This document shows, in pieces, positions 1-7,030 of a DNA stretch of 64,000 nucleotides (positions within the stretch are counted from its first letter, which is position 1; every line of letters begins with the position of its first letter). A program made the translations under genes and the position numbers. This DNA comes from Phycisphaerae bacterium RAS2 (GTDB taxonomy: Bacteria; Planctomycetota; Phycisphaerae; UBA1845; UTPLA1). The DNA is taken from the NCBI GenBank assembly GCA_007753915.1, contig CP036352.1:3287306-3351305 (forward strand). Reading direction: 5' to 3'. The notes below the pieces were generated by a model. The model ran no database searches and had not been told where the DNA came from. It saw only the letters and a program-made list of their open reading frames with translations.

Positions 1-540
1 CGCGCAGCTCAACACGTGCGACCAGAAATTGTGACGGTAATCCGGCACTCCGCTGCGCGTGGCGATCGGCAGCGCCAGCACCAGCGTCGCAGCGACAATC
101 AGCACGCCCCAACCGGGCAGCACGTGCGCCAGCACACGCCGCGCGTCGCTCACGTCGCCCTCGATGCCCGCCAACACCCGCGACAGCCACCCCAGCACAG
201 CCGACCCCGCCAGAAACAACGTCGGCCCCAACAGGATGAACTCCACGCGCCGAGCGCGCAACGCCAAAACCGCTCCCAGCACGCTGACCATTGCGAACAG
301 CGCGCGATCCAAGCCGCTCGCAATCGCTCGATGCCGTCCGAACGCCGCGCGGCCCCAAACCAGACACACCGGTAATTGCAGCAGCGGCGCCAACCACGCA
401 ACCGGCCACGGCGAACCATCGGCCCGAAGCATGAAAGCCCCCGCCAGACCGACGACGAGGAACGCCGCAAACGGTCGGCCCAAGGGGGGGGTGACAATCT
501 CTGTCACTGACGAACCCGGTTTAGAACGCTCTCGCGGCAT
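1..540 (-). CDS. N-terminal part of a polytopic membrane protein, cut by the left window edge
   Basis: Reading the minus strand from an ATG at 540 gives about 180 residues without a stop up to the window edge. An in-frame TAG lies four codons upstream, which fixes the start region. The protein opens with a short polar leader and then shows several hydrophobic stretches (about residues 23-37, 46-58, 79-92, 100-114 and 143-157) separated by Arg-rich loops. The last visible part ends in a VPDYRHNFWSHVL segment. A potassium transporter of the TrkH type with extra N-terminal helices is one possibility, but no pore motif is visible, so this is a guess. It is divergent from the repressor gene at 740. 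Confidence 0.6.
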   Translation of the reverse strand, partial: MPRERSKPGSSVTEIVTPPLGRPFAAFLVVGLAGAFMLRADGSPWPVAWLAPLLQLPVCLVWGRAAFGRHRAIASGLDRALFAMVSVLGAVLALRARRVEFILLGPTLFLAGSAVLGWLSRVLAGIEGDVSDARRVLAHVLPGWGVLIVAATLVLALPIATRSGVPDYRHNFWSHVLSCA

Positions 541-607
541 TTGGGCAGACTATCGCCCTGCTCGGCGCTTGACAATGAGCAACGAGGCGATTGTATGAAG
601 CAACTGC

Positions 608-645
608 GAGCGGATTGTTTGGGGCAAATTGCTTCGAGCGGATTG
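608..645. promoter_or_regulatory. Repeated GAGCGGATTG motif in the divergent intergenic region
   Basis: The 10-base motif GAGCGGATTG occurs exactly twice, at 608-617 and 636-645. A looser relative lies near 670-690, in the spacer between the membrane protein start (540) and the phage-type repressor (740). Direct repeats upstream of a repressor gene could be operators. No experimental or comparative support is available, so this is only suggestive. Confidence 0.25.
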
Positions 646-739
646 CTTTCAACAGTCCGCCGCGGGCAGACCGCTTCGAACAGATCGCCCGGGGCGAACA
701 ACTTACTGGGGGCTTCCATCGTAACGGATGCGATGAGCC

Positions 740-1405
740 ATGGCTGGATTACACACTCGCATGGACGCGACCACACATCGAAACGGAGTCGGTGCGCGGA
801 TTCGTTCTCATCGCACGAAGCAGGGCATCTCCCAGTGCGGCCTCGCCGAGCGCGCCAACGTCAACCAGGGCTATCTCTCCTCCATTGAACGCGGCGACCG
901 CAACCCGCGGCCCGACACACTCCGCGCCATCGCCGTTGCGCTCGGCGTGCCCGAATCCGTCCTTCTCGGCGACGGCGACGGCCACGACGCACCGCAGCAA
1001 CTCGACACGCGCGGCCTGCCGCTCTTCGGCACGATTCCCAACGGCGCCCCGACCGACACGCAGGAGCAGCTTGAAATCTTCCCCGTCCTGCGACACCTCT
1101 GGCGGCCCGACCGCTACTGCCTCCGCTGCGAGTTCGACTCCATGGAGCCGACCCTCAAACGCGGCGACATCATCCTTGTGGACTACCGGCCGAGTGTCGA
1201 TCCCGAGTTCGTGCAGGGGCGCATCTGCGCCTGCCTCGTCGACGGCCGCTCCACCCTCAAGCGTGTCAGCGTCGAGATCCAGACGCGCCAGCGCGTCGTG
1301 ATTCTCCGGGGTGACAATCCGGCGACACCGCCGATGCTGATCGACGACTCGCGCGAGTTTTCCATCCAGGGCGTGGCGGTGTGCCTCGTCAGCCGGGAGT
1401 TGTAA
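740..1405 (+). CDS. XRE-family repressor with S24 (LexA/CI-like) autoprotease domain
   Basis: This 221-residue protein has an N-terminal helix-turn-helix of the XRE/Cro type (about residues 16-72, with typical ISQCGLAERANV and YLSSIERG segments). A C-terminal S24 peptidase domain follows. The linker PLFGTIPNGAP resembles the cleavage region of CI/LexA-type repressors. The catalytic Ser is about residue 134 (DSMEPTL) and the Lys about residue 174 (STLKRV). Such proteins hold phage or mobile-element genes silent until DNA damage stimulates self-cleavage. An alternative start is the ATG at 761; neither has a clear ribosome site. No lysis or integration genes sit beside it, so it may be an orphan phage-type regulator. 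Confidence 0.9.
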   Translation: MAGLHTRMDATTHRNGVGARIRSHRTKQGISQCGLAERANVNQGYLSSIERGDRNPRPDTLRAIAVALGVPESVLLGDGDGHDAPQQLDTRGLPLFGTIPNGAPTDTQEQLEIFPVLRHLWRPDRYCLRCEFDSMEPTLKRGDIILVDYRPSVDPEFVQGRICACLVDGRSTLKRVSVEIQTRQRVVILRGDNPATPPMLIDDSREFSIQGVAVCLVSREL

Positions 1406-1420
1406 AAGCGGTCCCAAGTT

Positions 1421-1720
1421 GTAGGGTGGGCACTGCCCACCACGATACATGTAGATACATGTAGCGTGGCTACCGCCCACCAACACACGCCGCGCGCCTG
1501 CAACACCTCTCCCCCTTGGGGGAGAGGCCGGGTGGGGGGGAACTCCCGTAGGGTGGGCACCGCCCGCCAACACACGCCGCGATTGGGACTCAATTGGTGG
1601 GCCATGCCCACCCTACCGAATACTCCTCTCCCCCTTGGGGGAGAGGCCGGGTGAGGGGGAACTCCCGTAGGGTGGGCACTGCCCACCACGATAGAGGCAA
1701 GGTGGGTCGGCCGTCTCGAC
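1421..1720. repeat. Cluster of short interspersed repeats (GTAGGGTGGGC and CTCTCCCCCTTGGGGGAGAG units)
   Basis: Between the repressor and the next gene (1406-2051) there is no convincing gene. GTAGGGTGGGCAC units begin at 1421, 1548 and 1668, each followed by GCCCACC or GCCCGCC and so able to form a small hairpin. An inverted copy (GCCCACCCTAC) lies near 1607-1617. Two copies of a palindromic unit CTCTCCCCCTTGGGGGAGAG followed by GCCGGGTG lie near 1508-1540 and 1625-1660. A related GGTGGGTCGGCC...GACCCGCCGG unit ends the cluster near 1702-1730. These resemble REP-like elements. I see nothing else in 1730-2051. Confidence 0.75.
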
Positions 1721-2051
1721 CCGCCGGCTCATTGTGTGGCACCGGCGACCCGTAGTTGCCAACCGTTTGGCGGTTTGCCATCCCCGCCGGGCATTCCTTA
1801 AACTCCGCCGCCATGGCACGAAGACGCGATGAAAAGAAAGCACTCGACTCCCCCATCGCGAGGCAGATGATGCTTTCCGATTAACACAACTCACGCAATG
1901 GACATAGACCAAAGCCCAAGGTCATCGCCGTCATCGTCGATCACGTAACCGACGAGATCAAGGAGAGCGCGGCCGACATCGGTATCTTCATAAGCAGGTG
2001 GGTAGCCGCCGCAGCTTGCTTTCCTGGATAACCACTGCTGGAGGAGCCGCC

Positions 2052-3335
2052 ATGGGCCAACACAGAACATCTCGCAGCGTCGCCGCCATTGAGGCAATCG
2101 AATCGTTCGGAAGCTCGCTGGGGTATCGCGTGATCCGTGAGTGGGACATCCCCGGCACGCAACCACATTCTGAACAGATTGATCTCGCCTTCTTTACCGA
2201 CGAGAAGACTGAGCTACCAGTTTTCGCAGTGGAGGTCGATTCTGCGGACGTGCCCGCTTCAATGAGCAACGCAATGAAGATCTTTGGGAAGCCGACCCGC
2301 GATTGGGTCAAGCCTACATTCGTGTTCCACGTGTTTCTCGACGTCACGGAAGATGATCGCCGACGAATGAACGCAGAGGGAGCTTTCAGTACACAGAACT
2401 ATCGCACCTACGACTTCGGGCATCAGAGGGAGGCCTTCCTTACGGATTTGATCGACCAAAGTCGGTCCATTAAGTCGGAAATCGATCTTATCGAACTTGC
2501 TCGGGCGTTGGACGACGAGACGTGGGATCCTGTCGACCGCTATTTTGTGCTCAACCATGCGGGAAGACTGGCGCACCCAACTTTGACAGCAATCGCCGCA
2601 ATCACCATCTCAACAAGCCATATGAGGGAAGCTCTGTCGCGCGCCGTCGTCTCAGATGGGTTGGAAGACATGCAAAACGGCCCGATTAGTTTTGCGGGAC
2701 GGATGTTCAGCTGGCCGCTTGTGCTCGGGCTGCGAGCGCATCATGCGCCAACAAGGGCCGCTGAAACATTCAAGCTATTCCGGAGATGGCAGGAAGACCC
2801 AAAGTGCATCATCTTCAACGCGGAGCACACGATGCTGGGGCTTTCTCAAGACTTCGATTTTGCGATTGTCGAACTGGCGCCGCCGGTCTTCTATTTCATG
2901 ACAATGTTATTCCGCCGGGAACGCGCGGCCGCTAAGACTCTCTGCGAGCAACTGCTCACTCGCGTGACGGACGGCTCTCTTTGCGGTGTGTGGGAGCGCT
3001 ATGGCTTGTTATGGTCTGCTGCAGCGAGTGTGGGAGCCAATGAGGACGACATCGCTCAACGCGCAATTGACCGCATCAACGTTTTGGGTGGGCTTCCACC
3101 TTCGGTGCTCTCGGTTGTTCCAAGTCCGATGAAATCAGAGGATGATGATGCTGATTGGGAATCTGTTCTCGAGGCATCGGCCCCAGCTTCTGTTTCGCTT
3201 CCGCTCGTGAAACAAGCGCAGGCATCGTTGCAAGCTGGTGATGAAACGCCTGACGAACTGATTTCGGAGCTGTTCGTAAATGACGACATTCTTCCCGAAC
3301 TGAATCTGAGGGTGCTGCATTTACGATGGCTATAA
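2052..3335 (+). CDS. Unknown protein with possible nuclease-like N-terminal domain
   Basis: This 427-residue soluble protein starts at the ATG at 2052, which has a good GGAGGA ribosome site 6-7 bases upstream. An in-frame upstream ATG at 1998 lacks such a site. The N-terminal 110 residues (EQIDLAFF ... FAVEVDSADV) look like the strand-turn-strand core of restriction-endonuclease-fold proteins, with an acidic residue in each strand. The usual ExK lysine is replaced by EVD, so nuclease activity is uncertain. The rest is alpha-helical and the C-terminus is acidic (SEDDDADWE). I do not recognise the family. It lies among interspersed repeats in an accessory region, where defence-type orphans are common. 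Confidence 0.7.
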   Translation: MGQHRTSRSVAAIEAIESFGSSLGYRVIREWDIPGTQPHSEQIDLAFFTDEKTELPVFAVEVDSADVPASMSNAMKIFGKPTRDWVKPTFVFHVFLDVTEDDRRRMNAEGAFSTQNYRTYDFGHQREAFLTDLIDQSRSIKSEIDLIELARALDDETWDPVDRYFVLNHAGRLAHPTLTAIAAITISTSHMREALSRAVVSDGLEDMQNGPISFAGRMFSWPLVLGLRAHHAPTRAAETFKLFRRWQEDPKCIIFNAEHTMLGLSQDFDFAIVELAPPVFYFMTMLFRRERAAAKTLCEQLLTRVTDGSLCGVWERYGLLWSAAASVGANEDDIAQRAIDRINVLGGLPPSVLSVVPSPMKSEDDDADWESVLEASAPASVSLPLVKQAQASLQAGDETPDELISELFVNDDILPELNLRVLHLRWL

Positions 3336-3369
3336 CGCGCTAGGGCACCAACGGGTGCGTTACTCGCGC

Positions 3370-3406
3370 AAGTCCCGTAGGGTGGGTCAGTCGTATCGAC
3401 CCACCG
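3370..3406. repeat. Interspersed repeat unit with hairpin (GTAGGGTGGGTC...GACCCACC)
   Basis: One unit of the same repeat family as at 3753-3870. It has a GGTGGGTC arm followed after about ten bases by its complement GACCCACC. It lies between the stop at 3335 and the small gene at 3492. Confidence 0.6.
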
Positions 3407-3491
3407 GTCTTTGTGAAAACGGTTCACGCAACAGCTGTCGCAACGCACAACGCGGCCCAAAGGGACTCGTGCTGCATGAAGGAGAACCGCG

Positions 3492-3722
3492 ATGGTTCGC
3501 TTTAACAAAACCCGCTACATTGCAGTCGTGGAGTGGCTTAGCGCGCTGCTGCTGGCCGCATTCGTCTGGTACTTCACGCGGGACGCCATCGAAAACGGCC
3601 TCGCGTTCGTCCATTGCCTGAAAGTTGTGTTCGTCGCCTTCCTGTTTTCCGTGCAGGTCTATTTCATCTTGCGAACGTGGTACGGCCTGAAGAGTGACGA
3701 CTCGGACGGGCTGGAAAGCTAA
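3492..3722 (+). CDS. Small two-helix membrane protein
   Basis: A 76-residue protein with a clear ribosome site (GAAGGAGA) ahead of the ATG at 3492. It starts with a short basic N-terminus, then has two hydrophobic segments at about residues 15-30 and 42-60. It ends in an acidic tail (SDDSDGLES). This pattern suggests two membrane passes with both ends on the same side. I do not recognise the family. It stands alone between two repeat clusters, and the good initiation region is the main reason to believe it is expressed. Confidence 0.65.
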   Translation: MVRFNKTRYIAVVEWLSALLLAAFVWYFTRDAIENGLAFVHCLKVVFVAFLFSVQVYFILRTWYGLKSDDSDGLES

Positions 3723-3752
3723 TTGTCGGTCTGTTGATCCGGCCTGAAATTT

Positions 3753-3870
3753 CTGGTGGGTCGGTGAGGCTGACCCACCCTACGCACTGCAATTATTGGT
3801 GGGTCGATGCGGCTGACCCACCCTACGCACTGTAATCTCTGGTGGGTCGATGCGGCTGACCCACCCTACG
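3753..3870. repeat. Three tandemly spaced hairpin repeats (GGTGGGTC ... GACCCACCCTACGCA)
   Basis: Three copies of an approximately 45-base unit start near 3753, 3799 and 3841. Each holds GGTGGGTCG, a short spacer and GCTGACCCACCCTACGCA, so each can fold into a hairpin. They are inverted relatives of the 3370 unit and of the 1421-1720 cluster. The rest of the gap (3871-4139) shows no gene. Confidence 0.75.
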
Positions 3871-4139
3871 CAATCTGACCCGTCCTCCGCGCGAAGCCGA
3901 CTTTCAAATGATCCCCTTCTTCCCCCGCCACCATTGCCCAAACCGCCAGGACACCCCGTTCCTAATTCCCCGCCGGGCATGAGATTGCAAGCGCGGTGAC
4001 AGCTCCTGTCACCCGATTATTGCAAATTATTGACTCCGCGCAATGACTTCGCTAGGCTCGGTTCGGTTTCTGTGGGAACTATGCACTTAACAAACCAGCC
4101 TCTTGGCCACGAATCACGATAATTATCGGACATTGCGCG

Positions 4140-4310
4140 CTATTGCTTGCGCGGCTTCTTGGTGTCGCCGGGGGGCCGACGTTTCGGCTTTTTGGGCTGC
4201 TGCGCGCCGGCCTGCATCGCGCCGCGCAACAGGTCATCAAGCGAAATATCGGCTGCCTTAAGCCGTAACTGCCGTTTAGGCTTTGGTATACGGGGCTTTC
4301 GCTTTTTCAT
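4140..4310 (-). CDS. Small very basic protein of unknown function
   Basis: A 56-residue protein starting at the ATG at 4310, which has an AAGGA ribosome site about nine bases upstream. The reading frame is open further upstream, but without initiation signals. The protein opens with MKKRKPRIPKPKRQ, has a short central helix (DISLDDLLRGAMQAG) and ends in another Lys/Pro/Arg-rich stretch. It looks like a nucleic-acid-associated or unstructured protein. The central acidic-hydrophobic helix between two basic arms is the only recognisable architecture. It is divergent from the gene at 4618. Confidence 0.6.
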   Translation of the reverse strand: MKKRKPRIPKPKRQLRLKAADISLDDLLRGAMQAGAQQPKKPKRRPPGDTKKPRKQ

Positions 4311-4617
4311 CGCCTTGTTCCTTTGTGTTCGCCTGCAAATCGTTGTGTCTACAAGCGTTCTGGAGCTGAATTCTCGAAAGTAACAAGAAGGCGTTCGGCT
4401 AATAATTATAGCCAATGGCATTGGATTAGCAAGCTTGGAGCCGGATGAAGCCTCGATATTACAGTTGCAAACGTCATCGCCGGGCTCGCCAAAGGTTTGC
4501 AAGACGTTTAGTTTTTGGGTCGCCCAAGACAAAAACGATATCGTCTACGGATTAGGGGGGTTGCAAGTCGCCGTGTTGTGCCCTATCGTCGACACATCAA
4601 CCAGAAGGAAGTGACCG
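4311..4617. other. Divergent intergenic region without gene
   Basis: This 307-base stretch separates the divergent small genes at 4310 and 4618. It is richer in A and T (for example TAATAATTATAGCC near 4400) than the surrounding DNA and probably holds both promoters. No convincing reading frame or RNA was found. Confidence 0.4.
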
Positions 4618-4995
4618 ATGGAGTCGAATCGAGACAAACTGATTGAATCGTTGCGGAAGGAAATCAACGCCGCGCACCAAGAGGCGATCGCGGCGCTCGA
4701 GAAAATCAGCACGTTCGTCTCTCGCGATGTGGGCTTGAGCGTTGAAGTGACTGCTCCGGCGGCCTCTCGCCGCACTCGAAAACCTGTGCCCGTGCTGTCG
4801 AATCGCGATACGGTCATGAAGGCAATCGCGCGAGAATTCAAATCGGTGACACAGATCGCGAACGAGACTGGCCTTGAAAAGGCACAGGTCCGTGCTGTCG
4901 TCTACGAGAAGAAGCTCGCCGACATGCTGGAGCGCCGTAACAAAGGGGGGGCATTGGAATTTCGGCGGCACAGCGGGCTGCTGATTGGCAGTTAG
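4618..4995 (+). CDS. Small protein with coiled-coil start and winged-helix-like domain
   Basis: This 125-residue protein starts at an ATG with a GAAGGAAG ribosome site. Residues 1-35 form a charged helix (probable coiled coil). A basic linker rich in Arg/Lys/Pro follows. Residues about 60-105 (VMKAIAREFKSVTQIANETGLEKAQVRAVVYEKK, split here as two helices) resemble a winged-helix or sigma-region-4-like DNA-binding fold. It may be a small transcription factor. It sits immediately before a strong hairpin whose U-tract belongs to the opposite strand. No family name can be given. Confidence 0.6.
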   Translation: MESNRDKLIESLRKEINAAHQEAIAALEKISTFVSRDVGLSVEVTAPAASRRTRKPVPVLSNRDTVMKAIAREFKSVTQIANETGLEKAQVRAVVYEKKLADMLERRNKGGALEFRRHSGLLIGS

Positions 4996-5039
4996 AAAAA
5001 AAAACGGCCGGACCCGCGTAGGGCGCGGGTATCCGACCG
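4996..5039 (-). terminator. Strong rho-independent terminator on the minus strand
   Basis: On the minus strand an 8-bp outer stem (CGGTCGGA with TCCGGCCG), a two-base bulge and a 6-bp inner stem (CCCGCG with CGCGGG) close a CCCTA loop. They are followed by nine T residues. On the plus strand the nine A's precede the hairpin, so it cannot serve the gene ending at 4995 as a classical terminator. It implies a minus-strand transcript arriving from the right, across 5040-5264 and possibly antisense to the tRNA-like gene. No minus-strand protein gene lies directly upstream. Confidence 0.75.
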
Positions 5040-5160
5040 TAGTTCAGCGGCTCGGCCGCTCGTCCGGCCTCGGGGGTCGATAGCGAGCGGTCGGGCCTTG
5101 CTTAGGTCCGGCTTGGCGGGGTCCGTCCTGTTGACGGGGTGCCCTGCCGGGCCGGGCTGC

Positions 5161-5264
5161 GCGGGTGTGGCGGAATTGGAAGACGCGCCGGACTTGGGGT
5201 CCGGTGGGATGCCCTATTTGCGTAGGGAGCGCATCCCGTGCGGGATCGTTTCCCGCCACCCGCA
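5161..5264 (+). tRNA. Leucine-type (class II) tRNA with UGG (Pro) anticodon and oversized variable arm
   Basis: The 7-bp acceptor stem is GCGGGTG (5161-5167) with CACCCGC (5257-5263), and the discriminator is A5264. The D-arm (TGGCGGAATTGGAAGACGC) is nearly identical to bacterial tRNA-Leu. The anticodon stem CCGGA/TCCGG closes the loop CTTGGGG, giving anticodon TGG (5195-5197), which reads proline CCA. The variable region is about 35 bases, with stem GGGATG/CATCCC (5206-5211, 5232-5237) and inner stem CCCTA/TAGGG; normal tRNA-Leu has about 12-15. The T-stem is GCGGG/CCCGC but the loop is ATCGTTT, with positions 54 and 58 swapped relative to the usual T54/A58. No CCA is encoded. It may be a mistranslating tRNA, a tRNA mimic or a decaying gene. 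The ClpP-like gene begins 45 bases downstream. Confidence 0.75.
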
Positions 5265-5309
5265 TTTAAGTTAATCACGTGGATACGAGAAAGTCAAGGA
5301 GCGACTCGC

Positions 5310-5951
5310 ATGACACAAAGCCAGCCTCCGGAAGCGGTTACAGCAAACCCCCAATCATTGCCGCAGGGGCATTCAGCTAGTCTACCCCAACGACTGGATG
5401 TCGTTTACGTTTCGTTCTGCGCCGAAGTAAACCCAACCACTACTGAAGCGCTTCTCAAAACCTGCAGCGACCTTGCAAACCGCGGTGTAAGACAAATATA
5501 TTTATTGTTAAGCACCCCAGGCGGGGGCGTAAGCAATGGAATTACACTATTCAATGTGCTTCGGGCATTGCCGTGTCAATTAGTCACACATAATGTCGGA
5601 TCAGTTAATTCCATAGGTAATGTATTATTCTTAGCTGGAGAAATGCGATATGCGTCTCCGGGGACCACGTTCATGTTTCACGGAGTTGGATTTGATATAG
5701 TAGATCGTGTTAGGTTTGAAGAAAGGAATCTTGTCGAGCGACTACAGAGCATCCGGGCCGATCAAAAGAAGATCGCCGACATAATCCGCAGCAGAACTTC
5801 GTTCCCCAAGGATGGAGAAATCAAAAGACTCTTCTTGCAAGCCGCGACCAAGGATACTGCTTTTGCCAAAGAGCGGGGAATCATTCACGAAATCAGAGAA
5901 GCAAAGGTGCCCGACGGCGCACCCGTAGTGCAACTTGTATTCAAGCGATAG
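5310..5951 (+). CDS. ClpP-fold serine protease
   Basis: This 213-residue protein starts at an ATG with an AAGGAG ribosome site. It has the crotonase/ClpP fold: LLLSTPGGGVSNGITLFN matches the ClpP sequence around the oxyanion region. GSVNSIG holds the nucleophile Ser (about residue 101), MFHG the His (about residue 124) and TKDTAF the third-residue Asp (about 182). The length matches ClpP (about 200). It lacks a Clp ATPase neighbour. Its codons are clearly richer in A/T than those of neighbours (for example the stretch at 5490-5640), which suggests recent transfer. It follows the odd tRNA by 45 bases. It could act with host ClpX/ClpA-type ATPases or as an independent phage/defence-type peptidase. 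Confidence 0.85.
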   Translation: MTQSQPPEAVTANPQSLPQGHSASLPQRLDVVYVSFCAEVNPTTTEALLKTCSDLANRGVRQIYLLLSTPGGGVSNGITLFNVLRALPCQLVTHNVGSVNSIGNVLFLAGEMRYASPGTTFMFHGVGFDIVDRVRFEERNLVERLQSIRADQKKIADIIRSRTSFPKDGEIKRLFLQAATKDTAFAKERGIIHEIREAKVPDGAPVVQLVFKR

Positions 5952-6051
5952 CGCGTCGTTTTCTGGCCAATCAATGTTTTGTGTGCCGTATGCCATCCGC
6001 ATGATTATAACATCGACAACCGTGCGGCTCAAGCGTTAGGACCGGCCAAAA

Positions 6052-6951
6052 TCACCGATAAACAAGCCTTTTCCCTGGCGCTTGCCGTAGGGCTGCTTCC
6101 GTCCGCTCCGCGTCAGACACTTTCCGGTAGTTCCAGCGATAGGCGAACTCGTCGGCGTAGCGGTGAAGGTGCTGCTTGCCGCAATGGTGGAACGTTCCGT
6201 GAATGCCGCGCTTCAACAGGGCGAAGAACGACTCGGCCGTGTTGACGTGGGCATTGCCGCGAACGTACTCGTCGGCCGAGTGGTTCACCGTCTCATGTCC
6301 CGCGTAATCGCCCGTGATGTTCTTGTACGCTTGATTCTCGTCCGTCATTAAGACGGCATCCTTCTTGACGGTCGAATCAATCGCCTGCCGGAGATTGTCT
6401 TTCGTCACCTTGCCATAGACTTGGGTGCGCATGTTCCCGCCGCGCTCAATCAAGGCGACTACGGGCGTCTTATTGTCCTGCCAGCGATTCGGGCCGTTTG
6501 GTTGGCGACGGCGGGGACCAACCCACGTTTCATCGACTTCCACGGTCCCGCCCAGCATCGTCGCCAATGGCTCTTGTCGCATCGCCCAGCGAATCCGGTG
6601 GGCCATGTGCCAAGCGGACTTGTACGACGCAAGGCCTAGCATCCGTTGAAGCTGGAGGGCCGAGATACCCTTCTTGGACGTGCAAACGAGGTAGAAGGCC
6701 GCAACCCACTTGGACAGCGGAATATGCGACCGCTCGAAGATCGTGCCAACCGTCACCGTAAACTGCTTCCGGCAGGCCGGACCCTTGCACTTGTAAACGC
6801 CGGGCCGGGTTGCCTTGCCCTTTAGCTTGACATACTCCAAGTCGCCACAATGGGGGCAGAATGGGCCGTCGGGCCAGCGGAGCGATTCAAGGTAATCGCG
6901 GGCCTGTTCTTCCGTCAGGGACATGAATTGCTTGTATTTCGCAGTTTTCAT
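6052..6951 (-). CDS. IS1595-family (ISXO2-like) transposase
   Basis: This 299-residue transposase has an N-terminal zinc ribbon (FCPHCG at about 31 and YKCKGPACRKQF at about 54). A DDE-type catalytic domain follows: VEVDETWVG (Asp about 140), VLMTDENQAYK (Asp about 204) and NAHVNTAESFFALLKRG (Glu about 240), with the family-typical HGTFHH segment after it. The frame is intact and full length. I could not find convincing terminal inverted repeats on both sides. An 8-base inverted pair TGCCCTAA/TTAGGGCA at 6951-6958 and 7007-7014 flanks only its promoter. It may be a functional IS or an immobilised copy. Confidence 0.93.
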   Translation of the reverse strand: MKTAKYKQFMSLTEEQARDYLESLRWPDGPFCPHCGDLEYVKLKGKATRPGVYKCKGPACRKQFTVTVGTIFERSHIPLSKWVAAFYLVCTSKKGISALQLQRMLGLASYKSAWHMAHRIRWAMRQEPLATMLGGTVEVDETWVGPRRRQPNGPNRWQDNKTPVVALIERGGNMRTQVYGKVTKDNLRQAIDSTVKKDAVLMTDENQAYKNITGDYAGHETVNHSADEYVRGNAHVNTAESFFALLKRGIHGTFHHCGKQHLHRYADEFAYRWNYRKVSDAERTEAALRQAPGKRLVYR

Positions 6952-7014
6952 GCCCTAAGTATAAGACATTTTGTTTGGTTTGTCAAGTGAATAATTCCCG
7001 TTTCTGTTAGGGCA
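6951..7014. promoter_or_regulatory. Divergent promoter region flanked by an 8-base inverted repeat
   Basis: TGCCCTAA (6951-6958) and TTAGGGCA (7007-7014) form an exact inverted pair around an AT-rich spacer between the transposase start and the gene at 7031. The spacer must hold the transposase promoter. The repeat could be an operator or part of an IS end. Confidence 0.35.
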
Positions 7015-7030
7015 CCTGGGAGGGCCTCGC

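Noticed and set aside
5161-5264. Ordinary tRNA-Pro(UGG)
   Set aside because: The D-arm, long variable arm and A discriminator fit the leucine class, not tRNA-Pro, which has a short variable loop.
5044-5265. Minus-strand 73-codon frame opposite the odd tRNA
   Set aside because: It is a translation of the tRNA and flanking hairpins, with no initiation signal.
6951-7014. TGCCCTAA/TTAGGGCA as the terminal repeats of the IS1595 element
   Set aside because: Both arms lie on the same side of the transposase, so they cannot be the two IS ends.
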